Positions 34,827-44,305 are shown, numbered from the stretch's first letter. The stretch: 64,000 nt of DNA from Arenibacter sp040216555 (GCA_040216555.1 JAVJOW010000038.1:496001-560000); one strand, 5' to 3'. The notes: generated by a model not told the origin, from the sequence alone. Made by a program: numbers and translations.

Positions 34827-35777
34827 ATGAAAATTTTAGCAAACGACGGAATATCAAAAAGTGGCGTACAGACCTTGGAAAATGCCGGTTTTGAAATTTT
34901 GGCGGTGAATGTGGCACAAGAACAGCTTGTAACTTACATAAATCAAAATAAGGTTTCGGTATTACTGGTAAGAAGTGCAACTAAAGTTTTTAAGGATGTA
35001 ATAGATGGTTGCCCAGGCTTGAAAATCATAGGCCGTGGTGGCGTGGGAATGGACAATATAGATGTGGATTATGCCAAATCCAAGGGCATTCACGTTATCA
35101 ATACTCCGGAAGCTTCATCTTCCTCAGTGGCTGAACTGGTTTTTGCCCATTTGTTCAGTGGAGTAAGATTTTTGCACGACGCCAATAGAAATATGCCATT
35201 GGAAGGGGATAGTAATTTTAAGAAACTTAAAAATGCCTACGCCAAGGGTATTGAACTAAGAGGTAAGACTTTAGGGATTATTGGGTTTGGTAGAATTGGT
35301 GTGGCAACTGCCAGAATAGCTTTGGGGATTGGGATGAAGGTTATTTTCACCGACCCTTTTCTGGATGAGGCCACGGTGACGGTTCCATTTTTTGACAACC
35401 GATCAATTTCTTTTGAACTTACAAGCACTCCCTTGGAAAACTTGTTGAAAACCGCAGATTTTATTAGCCTTCATGTTCCTGCCCAAAAATCCTATCTTAT
35501 TGGTAAAAGGGAATTTGGTTTAATGAAAGACGGTGTTGGTATAGTAAACGCTGCCCGTGGGGGTATCTTGGATGAGGTTGCCCTTGTTGATGCATTGGAA
35601 AGTGGAAAAGTGGCCTTTGCAGGATTGGATGTTTATGAATCCGAACCAATTCCGGAAATACGCATTTTAATGCATCCTGATATTTCTCTTAGTCCACATA
35701 TAGGGGCAGCTACCGAGGAGGCCCAAGATAGGATCGGGATGGAACTGGCCTCACAAATTATTGATCTTTATAAATAA
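34827..35777 (+). CDS. serA: D-3-phosphoglycerate dehydrogenase (short form)
   Basis: NAD-dependent D-2-hydroxyacid dehydrogenase of 316 residues. Rossmann motif GFGRIGVATA follows GIELRGKTLGII; the active-site Arg is in NAARGGILDE, and the His in LSPHIGAATEEAQ. There is no ACT or ASB domain, so no serine feedback domain. Its place after serC makes phosphoglycerate dehydrogenase the likely role. Bacteroidota SerA proteins of this short type are common. Confidence 0.88.
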   Translation: MKILANDGISKSGVQTLENAGFEILAVNVAQEQLVTYINQNKVSVLLVRSATKVFKDVIDGCPGLKIIGRGGVGMDNIDVDYAKSKGIHVINTPEASSSSVAELVFAHLFSGVRFLHDANRNMPLEGDSNFKKLKNAYAKGIELRGKTLGIIGFGRIGVATARIALGIGMKVIFTDPFLDEATVTVPFFDNRSISFELTSTPLENLLKTADFISLHVPAQKSYLIGKREFGLMKDGVGIVNAARGGILDEVALVDALESGKVAFAGLDVYESEPIPEIRILMHPDISLSPHIGAATEEAQDRIGMELASQIIDLYK

Positions 35778-35860
35778 AGGGAGTATGTGAGAAATCCAGA
35801 TGTTCTAACTCTTTTTTGTATCTTATTGCATATTAATTACTAATCATAACACGAATAAAA

Positions 35861-36493
35861 ATGTCAGGATTATTGGATCTTTTAAGCAGCCCAATGGGCA
35901 AACAATTAATTAGCGGGGTTGCCGGTCAAACTGGACAACCGGAAAGCAAAACAGCAGATGTTTTGAGCATGGCTATGCCCCTTTTATTAGGCGCCATGAA
36001 GAAGAATGTGTCTTCCCCTCAAGGGGCTGAAGGTTTAATGAATGCCCTTTCTTCCAAACATGATGGTGGGTTGTTGGACAATCTTGGCGGTCTGTTTGGC
36101 GGTGGAGTTGATCAATCCGTTATAAATGATGGAGCTGGTATTTTAGGTCATGTTTTTGGAGGAAAGCAAGCCAATGTGGAAAATGCCTTGAGTCAGAAAT
36201 CGGGATTGGATGCAGGGTCTGTTGCCCAAATCCTTAAAATTGCTGCACCTTTGGTAATGGCCTACTTGGGTAAACAAAAAGCGCAAAGCAATGTAAATGA
36301 TGCCAATGGACTAAATAGCTTATTGGGAAGTATGCTTGGTGGGCAACCAGCACAGAACCAGAGCTTGATTACAACTTTATTGGATGCTGACGGAGATGGC
36401 AGTGTATTGGACGATGTTGCCGGGATGGTCATGGGTACAAGCAAAAAGAAGAGTGGATTGGGAGGCTTGCTAGGCGGGCTTTTTGGAAAGTAG
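35861..36493 (+). CDS. DUF937 domain protein
   Basis: A 210-residue protein rich in Gly, Ala and Leu. The repeated LLGAMKKN, LLDNLGGLFGG and LGSMLGGQ segments match DUF937-type proteins (YidB-like). The C-terminus repeats GLGGLLGGLFGK. No signal peptide. Function unknown. A clear terminator follows. Confidence 0.8.
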   Translation: MSGLLDLLSSPMGKQLISGVAGQTGQPESKTADVLSMAMPLLLGAMKKNVSSPQGAEGLMNALSSKHDGGLLDNLGGLFGGGVDQSVINDGAGILGHVFGGKQANVENALSQKSGLDAGSVAQILKIAAPLVMAYLGKQKAQSNVNDANGLNSLLGSMLGGQPAQNQSLITTLLDADGDGSVLDDVAGMVMGTSKKKSGLGGLLGGLFGK

Positions 36494-36514
36494 CAAATTT
36501 AACATAATATAAGG

Positions 36515-36546
36515 AAAGCCATTTGTAACATAAATGGCTTTTTTTG
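36515..36546 (+). terminator. Terminator after the DUF937 gene
   Basis: 10-bp stem AAAGCCATTT/AAATGGCTTT (36515-36524, 36532-36541), 7-base loop, then T to 36545. It ends the gene at 36493. Confidence 0.9.
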
Positions 36547-36666
36547 TATCTTAAAGGAAGGAATTGGAGTAATTATAGGCAAAGTGTATCGCGGGCATAA
36601 ACCTTGTATAATCTGTGACATTACCTATATTATCCAATATCCAATACTTTTGAAAATATAAAAGCA

Positions 36667-37122
36667 ATGAGAAAGATTATTTTTACCATAGGAGTTGCCA
36701 TCTTGTTTGTTTTATCCTTGTACAATTGTACTAGTGCCAAGCAAGCTATTTCGGTTACGGACGAAGAGAAGGCAGCTTTCTCCCAAACGGTGGGAGACAC
36801 TATTATCATCAAAGATGATAAAACGGAATACGAAATTATTATAATTGAGCCCGGCTTCGATTTTTGGCTTCAAAGTATTGCCAGGCCTGAAGGATATTAT
36901 TCCCAGTCCTATCTTGAAAATAGGAATAGAATTATGGTAATAGAATGGAACCAAAGGGTAATGCAACCCTATAGATATAATTCCAATCTTTATGAGCTCC
37001 GAATCGATTACGATCCTAATATAGATTATGGGTATGAGGTAAATTATAAATTATACAACTACTTTATTTATTTTCAACGTAAATACAATCAAAGATTGGG
37101 ACCATTTGTTCCCCGCGTTTAA
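36667..37122 (+). CDS. DUF6146-like lipoprotein
   Basis: A 151-residue protein with a signal peptide and lipobox SLYNC, lipidated Cys about residue 21. The mature domain has FDFWLQSIARPEGYYS and NRIMVIEWNQRV, a pattern I recall as DUF6146 in flavobacteria. Outer membrane-associated location is likely; role unknown. It starts 29 bases before the next gene, so the two may be cotranscribed. Confidence 0.75.
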   Translation: MRKIIFTIGVAILFVLSLYNCTSAKQAISVTDEEKAAFSQTVGDTIIIKDDKTEYEIIIIEPGFDFWLQSIARPEGYYSQSYLENRNRIMVIEWNQRVMQPYRYNSNLYELRIDYDPNIDYGYEVNYKLYNYFIYFQRKYNQRLGPFVPRV

Positions 37123-37151
37123 AAAGTTATCTTTGTAATGATTTTTAAGGT

Positions 37152-37472
37152 ATGAAGAAATTAAAAGAACGTTGGGGAGTAAGCTCCAATTTGCAGCTTG
37201 CTATAATTTTTATAGTATTCTCCATTACTGGTTCATCTGCAGTCTTTGCAGCAAAGCCGTTTCTTAATTGGATCGGGCTTAATAGGGAAAACTTTTCTCC
37301 TGATTTTCTATGGGGAGGCCTTATTTATTTAACTTTTAGAATAATGTTGATTTTTCCCATTTATCAGTTTCTCTTGGTCATTTACGGGTGGCTGTTCGGT
37401 CAGTTCAAATTTTTCTGGGAATTCGAAAAAAAGATGCTGAGCCGTTTGGGCTTAGGCTTTATGTTGAAATGA
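37152..37472 (+). CDS. DUF6787-like small membrane protein
   Basis: A 106-residue protein with two membrane segments (about 18-36 and 52-82) and conserved GLNRENFSPDFLWGG between them. This matches the DUF6787 pattern as I recall it; such proteins are sometimes mislabelled prolipoprotein diacylglyceryl transferase. Function unknown. Confidence 0.7.
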   Translation: MKKLKERWGVSSNLQLAIIFIVFSITGSSAVFAAKPFLNWIGLNRENFSPDFLWGGLIYLTFRIMLIFPIYQFLLVIYGWLFGQFKFFWEFEKKMLSRLGLGFMLK

Positions 37473-37665
37473 AAGCTTATAAACCCAGGTTAAACCATTA
37501 TACAATTTGGAAAACAGATCTTCGAGACTGAAAACGCTTGGGGAATGCACGTTTTTGCCCAATGTACTTATTTCAATGCTTTTTCGGCCAAGGATATTTG
37601 TCTCTCAGGCATAAATTATATTTTTCTTAACAATTATTTTGTGGGGATACCACTAGATTTGAGGG

Positions 37666-37998
37666 GTGAAGAATTATTTAAGAAATATAACCTTTTCATT
37701 TATTGCCGTCCTCTTGGTCGGTTTAATAACCCTACCTTCCGTTTTAAAACTAAAACATGCCATCTTTGAGCACCATACCTTTATTTGTAAAGAAAAAGGT
37801 AAGTTGCATATACACGAAGTAGAATTGGATTGTGATTACCATAAATTCAACCTTACGCATTATTACACACATTTTCAACAGGAGTTTACCACATTTAATG
37901 TCATAGCAAAATCAAAAAAAATTATAAACTTTTATAATTTTTTAAGTAAATATCAGAAACTTCATTTCTCCAGAAGGGGACCTCCGTCCGCTGTATAA
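37666..37998 (+). CDS. His/Cys-rich small membrane-anchored protein upstream of a metal receptor
   Basis: A 110-residue protein starting at GTG 37666. Residues about 9-27 are hydrophobic and would serve as a signal anchor or signal peptide. Residues 31-69 carry His31, His36, His37, Cys41, His48, His50, Cys56, His59, His65 and His69: ten potential metal ligands in 39 residues. It lies 235 bases upstream of a TonB receptor with a His/Glu loop. I infer a periplasmic metal-binding or metal-sensing protein for that receptor. I know of similar short genes ahead of flavobacterial TonB receptors, but not of any assigned function. Confidence 0.65.
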   Translation: MKNYLRNITFSFIAVLLVGLITLPSVLKLKHAIFEHHTFICKEKGKLHIHEVELDCDYHKFNLTHYYTHFQQEFTTFNVIAKSKKIINFYNFLSKYQKLHFSRRGPPSAV

Positions 37999-38082
37999 TA
38001 CTTTTTTACAAAACTTATATAATCGCGGATATGCCTAGGTGTGCCAGTGAAAATCAATAGCGTATTTAATACAGCCTTTAAT

Positions 38083-38106
38083 ATTGCGATTTTCTTAGGG
38101 CGCAAT
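38083..38106. promoter_or_regulatory. Weak inverted repeat upstream of the metal receptor
   Basis: ATTGCG (38083-38088) and CGCAAT (38101-38106), 12-base spacer, about 130 bases before the receptor ATG. A candidate regulator site only; the arms are short. Confidence 0.2.
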
Positions 38107-38233
38107 CTAATCATATGCTTTAGGAGTTTAGAGGTTTAAAAACCTTTCCATAAAAGTTCCAAGAAATATTAAACAATACTTTGGAGACGAATTGCCAATA
38201 GGTAGTTCTCGCCTTCACCTATAAAAAAATTAA

Positions 38234-40516
38234 ATGAGAAATGTAATTCTGTCAATGCTCTGTATTTTGACATATATAACAGTAAATTCCCAAAATACAC
38301 TATCAGGGAAAATAATTAACAAAGAGAACCGAGAAGGTTTGGAACAGGTCACTATTTATTTTCCGCAAATGGAAAAGGGTAGTATTACCGATAATGAGGG
38401 GAAATATAAAATTGAAGCTTTACCAACGGGGACCTATAAAATAGTGGCTTCTTATATAGGTTTTCAAACTTATTCCAACAATATCACCATAGAAAATGGC
38501 AGCAATACTTTGGACATTTCGTTGGTTCCAAGTGCCATTGAAATGGAAGAAGTTATTGTTTCCACCCCGTTCCATAAATTACAACGTGAAAACGTTATGA
38601 AGGTTGAGTTTGCAAAGATATCAGCCCTTAAGACCCAGGGAGCCCCTACTCTTGTGGAGGGTATAGGGACTATTCCCGGGGTGGATGTAGTTTCTACCGG
38701 TGTGGGAATAGGGAAACCAGTAATCAGAGGGCTTACTTCTAACCGTGTTTTGGTGTATACACAGGGTATCAGGTTAGAAAACCAGCAGTTTGGAGCTGAA
38801 CATGGTCTAGGGGTAAACGAAGCAGGAATAGAAAGTGTTGAGGTAATTAAGGGTCCCGCTTCCCTATTATATGGATCTGACGCCATGGGGGGGGTACTGT
38901 ATCTAAACCCGGAAAAATTCGCCACCCCCAACAGCTCAGAGGGCGATATAAACCTCAACTACAATACCAATACCGAGGGTGTAAGCAGTGGAGCGGGAAT
39001 AAGAACTTCAGGGGAAAGATTTAAATATCTTCTACGTTTGGCAACCAATAACCACGTGGATTATTTGGGTGGAGATGGCAATAGGGTTACCAATTCCAGA
39101 TTCAACGAAAAAGATTTAAAGACGGGATTGGGATATCAGGCAACCTCCTTTAAAAGTGAGTTTAGGTATAATTACAACCAAGCCAATATAGGGATTCCGG
39201 AAGAGGTAGGATTGCAGACCACCTCCAGGACACCGGATTTGCCTTATCAAAAACTGGACAACCATATTTTAAGTTCCCATACCAAAATATTCTTTAACAA
39301 CTCTAATTTGGACATTACTTTGGGCTATATTGGAAATAACCGTAAGGAGTTTGAAGACCATCACGACCATGGGGAGCATGAAGAAGATCTTGGGGAAGAG
39401 GAAGAAAACCATGAAGAGGAAGGAGATGAAGAAGCTGCCTTGGATATGACGCTCAATACCTTTAATTATAATTTACTGTACCATCTCCCTAAATGGGATA
39501 AGTTCGAAACTGTTGTTGGCGTACAGGGGATTTATCAAACCAATAAAAATTTTGGGGAAGAGATTTTAATTCCGGATGCAACTACCCAGGATATAGGTTT
39601 TTTGGGGACCACTCATTTTCACCTAAACCAAAATAATGATTTTCAAGTAGGACTGCGGTATGACCATAGGCAAATAGACGGAAAGGTCTATGGTATTAGC
39701 GGGGAAGAAGGATATATTGCCCCATTAAAACGAAACTTTAATAGCTTTAACGGTGCCTTTGGCTATAAGAGTAATATTTCAGAGCATTTCACCGGTAGAA
39801 TCAATGTTGCTACAGGGTTTCGGGCTCCCAATTTGGCAGAACTCACTTCCTATGGCAGCCATGGGGGTACCAACAGGTTTGAAATTGGAAATGAAGATCT
39901 CAAGAACGAACAAAACCTTCAATTTGATTTATCATTGGAATTTCAAAATGAACATTATGAATTTTTCCTGAATGGTTTTCACAACAGTATAAAGGAATAT
40001 ATTTTCATAGCACCCGGTGGAACTTTTATTGATGAAACCCCAGTTTATAACTATCTTCAACAAGATGCCATACTCTATGGAGGTGAAATTGGATTTCATC
40101 TGCATCCCCATCCGTACGACTGGCTGCATATAGAGAGTAGTTACCAAACGGTGTTCGGTGAATTGCAGACCGGTGACCCATTACCTTTGATACCCGCCAA
40201 TAAATTGACAAATACTTTGAGGGTAGAGTTTAACAATGCTCAGGGATGGTGGCTTAGGTCCAATGCGTTTGTCTCCTTAAGTAACACTTTTAGGCAGGGA
40301 AAAGTAAGCAATTTTGAAACTTTTACCCCTGGATACTCCCTTTTAAATGCCGGTTTAGGGGGGGATATTAAATTTCTAAAAAAATCTATGAATATCACTT
40401 TTAGCGCCAATAACCTTTTGGACAAAAAATATATAGCTCATCTGTCCCGTCTAAAAAGTGAAGGTATTTTGAATATGGGTAGATCGGTTGTTGTGGGCCT
40501 AAATATTTTATTGTAA
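38234..40516 (+). CDS. TonB-dependent receptor with His/Glu-rich loop (putative zinc or other metal)
   Basis: A 760-residue receptor. Signal peptide about 1-19, CarboxypepD_reg-like domain about 22-105, plug about 115-230 (VLVYTQGIRLENQQFG, then VEVIKGPASLLYGSDAMGGV), and a beta barrel. At about residues 373-405 an extracellular loop is rich in His, Glu and Asp (HHDHGEHEE and following). Zinc receptors such as ZnuD use His-rich loops of this kind, so zinc is the best guess; copper or nickel remain possible. The preceding His-rich small protein supports metal uptake. No Zur-box could be assigned by eye. Confidence 0.88.
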   Translation: MRNVILSMLCILTYITVNSQNTLSGKIINKENREGLEQVTIYFPQMEKGSITDNEGKYKIEALPTGTYKIVASYIGFQTYSNNITIENGSNTLDISLVPSAIEMEEVIVSTPFHKLQRENVMKVEFAKISALKTQGAPTLVEGIGTIPGVDVVSTGVGIGKPVIRGLTSNRVLVYTQGIRLENQQFGAEHGLGVNEAGIESVEVIKGPASLLYGSDAMGGVLYLNPEKFATPNSSEGDINLNYNTNTEGVSSGAGIRTSGERFKYLLRLATNNHVDYLGGDGNRVTNSRFNEKDLKTGLGYQATSFKSEFRYNYNQANIGIPEEVGLQTTSRTPDLPYQKLDNHILSSHTKIFFNNSNLDITLGYIGNNRKEFEDHHDHGEHEEDLGEEEENHEEEGDEEAALDMTLNTFNYNLLYHLPKWDKFETVVGVQGIYQTNKNFGEEILIPDATTQDIGFLGTTHFHLNQNNDFQVGLRYDHRQIDGKVYGISGEEGYIAPLKRNFNSFNGAFGYKSNISEHFTGRINVATGFRAPNLAELTSYGSHGGTNRFEIGNEDLKNEQNLQFDLSLEFQNEHYEFFLNGFHNSIKEYIFIAPGGTFIDETPVYNYLQQDAILYGGEIGFHLHPHPYDWLHIESSYQTVFGELQTGDPLPLIPANKLTNTLRVEFNNAQGWWLRSNAFVSLSNTFRQGKVSNFETFTPGYSLLNAGLGGDIKFLKKSMNITFSANNLLDKKYIAHLSRLKSEGILNMGRSVVVGLNILL

Positions 40517-40583
40517 AAGACGTTTGCCAAAGAGGAGTCTTTATTCCAAATTGAGCGTAACAATTATTCCAATTATAAGAAAT

Positions 40584-40615
40584 ACCTACGGCTTAGGTCT
40601 TTTTAGGCCGTAGGT
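40584..40615. terminator. Hairpin at the receptor/hydroxylase junction
   Basis: 9-bp stem ACCTACGGC/GCCGTAGGT (40584-40592, 40607-40615) in the convergent junction, overlapping the last codons of the hydroxylase. Weak T tract (TTATTT) on the plus strand. Possible terminator for the receptor. Confidence 0.4.
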
Positions 40616-41461
40616 TATTTGTTTCCAAAATGAATTTGGGATTTTTTCATCCCCTGGAAAGCCCAGTTCAATAGATCCACTATCCTCGGGGATATAATTG
40701 GTTTTAAAAATATAATCCCAAAGACTTAGGCTGATTCCAAAATTAACCCCATATTTTCCATCTGGCAAATCATGGGCATGATGGTATAAATGCATTACAG
40801 GGTTGTTTAAAACATATTTTAAAGGACCCCAGGTTATTTTAATATTGGCGTGGTTGAAATGCCCAATGGCAATGGCAAAGAAATGGACAATGTAGGCCTG
40901 TTCAGGTTCAAAACCACCCAAGATCATTACCCCGAAGGTCTTTAAGGGCTTATAGAATACATTTTCCATCCAATGATACCTAAGATGTGCCGCAAAGCCC
41001 ATTTCCTTTACACTGTGGTGTATTTGATGGAATTTCCACAAAAATGGATATTTGTGAAGCAATATATGGGTAAACCACTGTACAAAATCCAAAATAAGGA
41101 AAAAGGTCAATAATTGAAGCCAATTGGGAATTTGGGACATATCAATTAGGGCTAGGCTACTTTTACTTATTCCCAAATCGCTAAAAAGAAGGCCTAATAA
41201 CTTGTAAATACCACTTATGGCAATGGCGAAAAGGAAAAAATTGAAAAACATATAAAACCCATCCAACCAAAAATCCCTTCTAAAAATGGATTGATCCTTG
41301 CGCCAAGGAAACAAAATTTCGAGCATCCACACCACTAGGGAAATAATTATCAGCCCCCAGAAATAATTGGTATACCAGGGAACCTCGAATATTATGGATT
41401 TCCATGTCCAGTTCGCAGTTCCTACAATCGCATTGATGAAACCTTCAAAATATTTTTCCAC
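40586..41461 (-). CDS. Sterol desaturase / fatty acid hydroxylase family protein
   Basis: A 291-residue membrane di-iron enzyme with His boxes HILLHKYPFLWKFH, HQIHHS and, later, HLYHHAHD. Four to five hydrophobic segments. The start is GTG at 41461; the next Met is residue 46, inside the first helix. It is last of a three-gene run with a cytochrome c and a molybdopterin enzyme, so its lipid chemistry may be tied to that redox unit. It is shorter than the 318-residue family member at 21781-22737. Confidence 0.85.
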   Translation of the reverse strand: MEKYFEGFINAIVGTANWTWKSIIFEVPWYTNYFWGLIIISLVVWMLEILFPWRKDQSIFRRDFWLDGFYMFFNFFLFAIAISGIYKLLGLLFSDLGISKSSLALIDMSQIPNWLQLLTFFLILDFVQWFTHILLHKYPFLWKFHQIHHSVKEMGFAAHLRYHWMENVFYKPLKTFGVMILGGFEPEQAYIVHFFAIAIGHFNHANIKITWGPLKYVLNNPVMHLYHHAHDLPDGKYGVNFGISLSLWDYIFKTNYIPEDSGSIELGFPGDEKIPNSFWKQITYGLKRPKP

Positions 41462-41494
41462 GATCTCTTTCCTTTACATTTTACCCATGGTCCA

Positions 41495-41977
41495 TCACTC
41501 CTCCAATGGGTACCACTCTATATTAGTCAGCGCGCCCCTCCTTCCCTTACTTTTGGGTGGATAATTAGTGACCAAATAATTCACAATAACTTTTTCGTTA
41601 TCTCCTAAATCCCATAGGTTCTGTGTTTTCTGCATCCAGCGAATGGTCTCTATCCATCGCTCCTCGTTCATTCTGTTCTGAATAACCAATTGGGCGGAAT
41701 GACAATTGGTGCAATTGTTGACTACCGTCATTAAACCCTCTCCATCCTTAAATCCGGTTCTTAAGTGGATACCATTTTCTATTTTATCCCAACCATCATC
41801 TTCCCCAGTCGTGCTAATTACTTCAGAATTGGGGGTATCCCCTTTAAAAGAAAAAGTCGAAGGATCCATCATATAGGTAATTCCCAATACCCCTATAATT
41901 AATACTAGGACGAAGGAAACCACCAAAACACTATAAAAGGACTTTCCCTGCTTTCTAAATTTATTCTGTTTGCTCAT
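41495..41977 (-). CDS. Membrane-anchored monoheme cytochrome c
   Basis: A 160-residue protein with one N-terminal membrane anchor (about 17-36) and a small heme domain carrying CTNCH at residues 89-93. Met115 is a candidate sixth ligand. Its ATG directly follows the stop of the molybdopterin enzyme gene (TAAATG), so it is surely its electron acceptor. This gives a SorA/SorB-like or SoxC/SoxD-like pair. Located in the periplasm, tethered to the inner membrane. Confidence 0.85.
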   Translation of the reverse strand: MSKQNKFRKQGKSFYSVLVVSFVLVLIIGVLGITYMMDPSTFSFKGDTPNSEVISTTGEDDGWDKIENGIHLRTGFKDGEGLMTVVNNCTNCHSAQLVIQNRMNEERWIETIRWMQKTQNLWDLGDNEKVIVNYLVTNYPPKSKGRRGALTNIEWYPLEE

Positions 41978-43198
41978 TTAACTTACTTTTATGGCAATTC
42001 TATGGCATGCGTTATTCAAGTATCCTTTAGGGTTCCAACCAGGTAACAACATAGGCTGACTTACGCCATTGGAATCAGTGGCCCGCGCCCATACTTCGTA
42101 ATATCCGGATTTTGGAAAATCTACGCTCGCCTTAAAATGTTGCCAAGCTAGGCGGTTTGCAGGTTTTTCCAACAAGCATTCGGACCAGGTAGCTCCGAAG
42201 TCGATGGAATAAGATACTTTGGAAATTTCCAATTCCCCGGCCCAGGCGTGCCCCCTAATATTAAGTTTCTTTCCCTTTGGGATCATGGCTCCGGATTTTG
42301 GGTAGGTTATTAAGGATTTCACGGGCATGGATTCTATAATGCACATGTCTTCATCCTTAACTTCTTCCCCAGGGGCAACAGGATTACAGGGCACTTTATA
42401 AGACGAGCCAGTCATCTTTTCTCCATTATGGACTATATTTCGCACGCTGATCCTATTGACCCATTTGCCCGAAGTAGACGCAGGCCATCCCCCACATACC
42501 AAGCGTAGGGGATAGCCATGTACCAAAGGAATATCCTCTCCGTTCATTTTAAATGCCAACAGGGTTTCATCCATCATAGCTTTGGAAATGGGAACCCCCC
42601 GTGATATAGGTTCTTTGTTGGGATCTCTACTTAGGTGTTGGTCAGTGGCATGATAACCTATATACACAGCATCATCTTTAATGCCAACATCTTTAAGTAC
42701 ATCCTTTAAACGAACCCCTGTCCAGGTTGCACAACCTATAGCCCCTATAGTCCATTGGTTTCCCTTGGCAGGCGGGTCGAATTCGCTCCTGCCATTGCCT
42801 CCGCATTCTATTGTAAGTTGATAGGTGTGATGTGCGAATTTTGATTTTAATTCTTCCAAGGTGAATGTTTTCTTTTCCTTCACCGATTCCCCATCAAAAG
42901 TTATTGTCCATTCCTTTGAGTCAATATTTTCCGGAACCAGTCCATTGTTTCGGATAAACATATATTTGTTGGGAGTAATCCTATCGTCCAACAAATGGGC
43001 CACCGCCTCCATATTCCATGGTTTGCTGTTTAAGACTACCATTTCCTTATCCTTATGGAACATTTGGAATGGGTCTGGATCCTGAAGTCCCAATAGGATA
43101 TAATTTTCCGGAATTTTAGCTCCGTATACAATATCTAGACCCAGTATTCCTGCCAAAGAACCTAAGCCGGTTTTTTTGACAAAATTTCTTCTTTTCAT
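41978..43198 (-). CDS. Sulfite-oxidase-type molybdopterin dehydrogenase
   Basis: A 406-residue enzyme of the sulfite oxidase family. A twin-arginine-like start (KRRNFVKKTG, then a hydrophobic segment) fits Tat export of a folded cofactor enzyme. Cys132 in TIECGGNGRSEF is the molybdenum ligand position, and Arg83 plus the GYPLRLVCGGWPA segment are typical. The C-terminal Mo-co dimerisation domain starts at about residue 290. Oxidation of sulfite is the usual role; related enzymes act on other sulfur compounds. The cytochrome gene follows without a gap. Confidence 0.88.
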   Translation of the reverse strand: MKRRNFVKKTGLGSLAGILGLDIVYGAKIPENYILLGLQDPDPFQMFHKDKEMVVLNSKPWNMEAVAHLLDDRITPNKYMFIRNNGLVPENIDSKEWTITFDGESVKEKKTFTLEELKSKFAHHTYQLTIECGGNGRSEFDPPAKGNQWTIGAIGCATWTGVRLKDVLKDVGIKDDAVYIGYHATDQHLSRDPNKEPISRGVPISKAMMDETLLAFKMNGEDIPLVHGYPLRLVCGGWPASTSGKWVNRISVRNIVHNGEKMTGSSYKVPCNPVAPGEEVKDEDMCIIESMPVKSLITYPKSGAMIPKGKKLNIRGHAWAGELEISKVSYSIDFGATWSECLLEKPANRLAWQHFKASVDFPKSGYYEVWARATDSNGVSQPMLLPGWNPKGYLNNACHRIAIKVS

Positions 43199-43315
43199 TT
43201 ACTTTATATTATAATACTAGATAAATCTAAGAAAGATATGGGAAAACTTGAGTAACATTGGTCACTTAATAAATTTACATGGGTCGTACGGCACTTTAAA
43301 AACTTGATAATCAAA

Positions 43316-43618
43316 TTACTTGGCCGATATAAATTCTTCTTTTTTAATTGACTTAACAACATAAGTATAAATCCACATGATGGTAAAGGTTGGAACAATG
43401 TCCAGGCCAGGTAGCATTTCTTCAATAAAGGTTATTACCCCGGCAGCGCGTCCTATCTTGCCTTTGTATAATCTGGTCATTAGCCAACCGGCAACGGGAG
43501 CCCAGATGACGTCTGAAAACTCGCCGATTCCGGGAATAACAAAGGAGAGCATTCCTATTCCGTCAAAAAGCAATCCTAAAAATAGATTTCTTAATTTATG
43601 GTCTTTTAATGTAGACAT
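43316..43618 (-). CDS. Conserved small membrane protein
   Basis: A 100-residue protein with two or three hydrophobic stretches (about 9-45 and 70-92) and a conserved GIGEFSDVIWAPVAGWLMTRLYKG core. I associate this core with a small family of unknown function in Bacteroidota. It lies between folE and the sulfite-oxidase operon, with 74 bases to folE. Confidence 0.7.
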   Translation of the reverse strand: MSTLKDHKLRNLFLGLLFDGIGMLSFVIPGIGEFSDVIWAPVAGWLMTRLYKGKIGRAAGVITFIEEMLPGLDIVPTFTIMWIYTYVVKSIKKEEFISAK

Positions 43619-43692
43619 ATTTACAAATTAATTTACAGCTCTCTCAAATCAAATAAGATGCCAAAATCCTGAACCTTATATAGGGCATGGTT

Positions 43693-44292
43693 CTAAGATA
43701 ATTTTGAACTTATTAATTTCAAAAATTCGTTCCTTGTTTCTATTTTCTCAAACTGTCCCCTAAAGCCCGAGGTAGTGGTTACCGAATTTTGTTTTTGTAC
43801 CCCTCTCATCATCATGCACATATGCGAAGCCTCTATGACCACCGCTACACCTTGCGGTTTTAAAGTGTTGTTAAGACACTCTAGGATGTCATTGGTGAGT
43901 CTTTCCTGCACCTGTAGTCGTCTTGCAAACACATCCACCACCCTAGGTATTTTGCTTAGGCCAACGATATGGCCGTTGGGAATATAGGCTATATGGGCTT
44001 TGCCAAAAAATGGAAGCATATGGTGTTCGCACAAAGAATACACTTCAATATCCTTAATGATTACCATTTCATCATAAGATTCCTTAAACATGGCCCCTTT
44101 CAGAATTTCTACAGCATCCTGCTTGTAGCCTTGGGTTAAAAAAAGCATGGCCTTCGCCGCTCTTTCCGGAGTTTTTATAAGTCCGTCCCTATTGAGGTCC
44201 TCCCCTATTTCCTTAATGATAGATGAGTATCTGGATTTGACCTCATCGGTAACTTCCAGATTGTATTCTTCCAAATTTCTATATTGTGTCAT
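43693..44292 (-). CDS. folE: GTP cyclohydrolase I
   Basis: Makes dihydroneopterin triphosphate from GTP, first step to folate and biopterin. The 199-residue protein has zinc ligands Cys88 and His91 in SLCEHHM and Cys159 in SHMCM, with PNGHIVGLSKIPRVVD. A promoter-like TTG-N17-TAATTTTA is found upstream. No other folate gene is adjacent. Strong assignment. Confidence 0.95.
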   Translation of the reverse strand: MTQYRNLEEYNLEVTDEVKSRYSSIIKEIGEDLNRDGLIKTPERAAKAMLFLTQGYKQDAVEILKGAMFKESYDEMVIIKDIEVYSLCEHHMLPFFGKAHIAYIPNGHIVGLSKIPRVVDVFARRLQVQERLTNDILECLNNTLKPQGVAVVIEASHMCMMMRGVQKQNSVTTTSGFRGQFEKIETRNEFLKLISSKLS

Positions 44293-44305
44293 AAAAGTCT
44301 TATCC

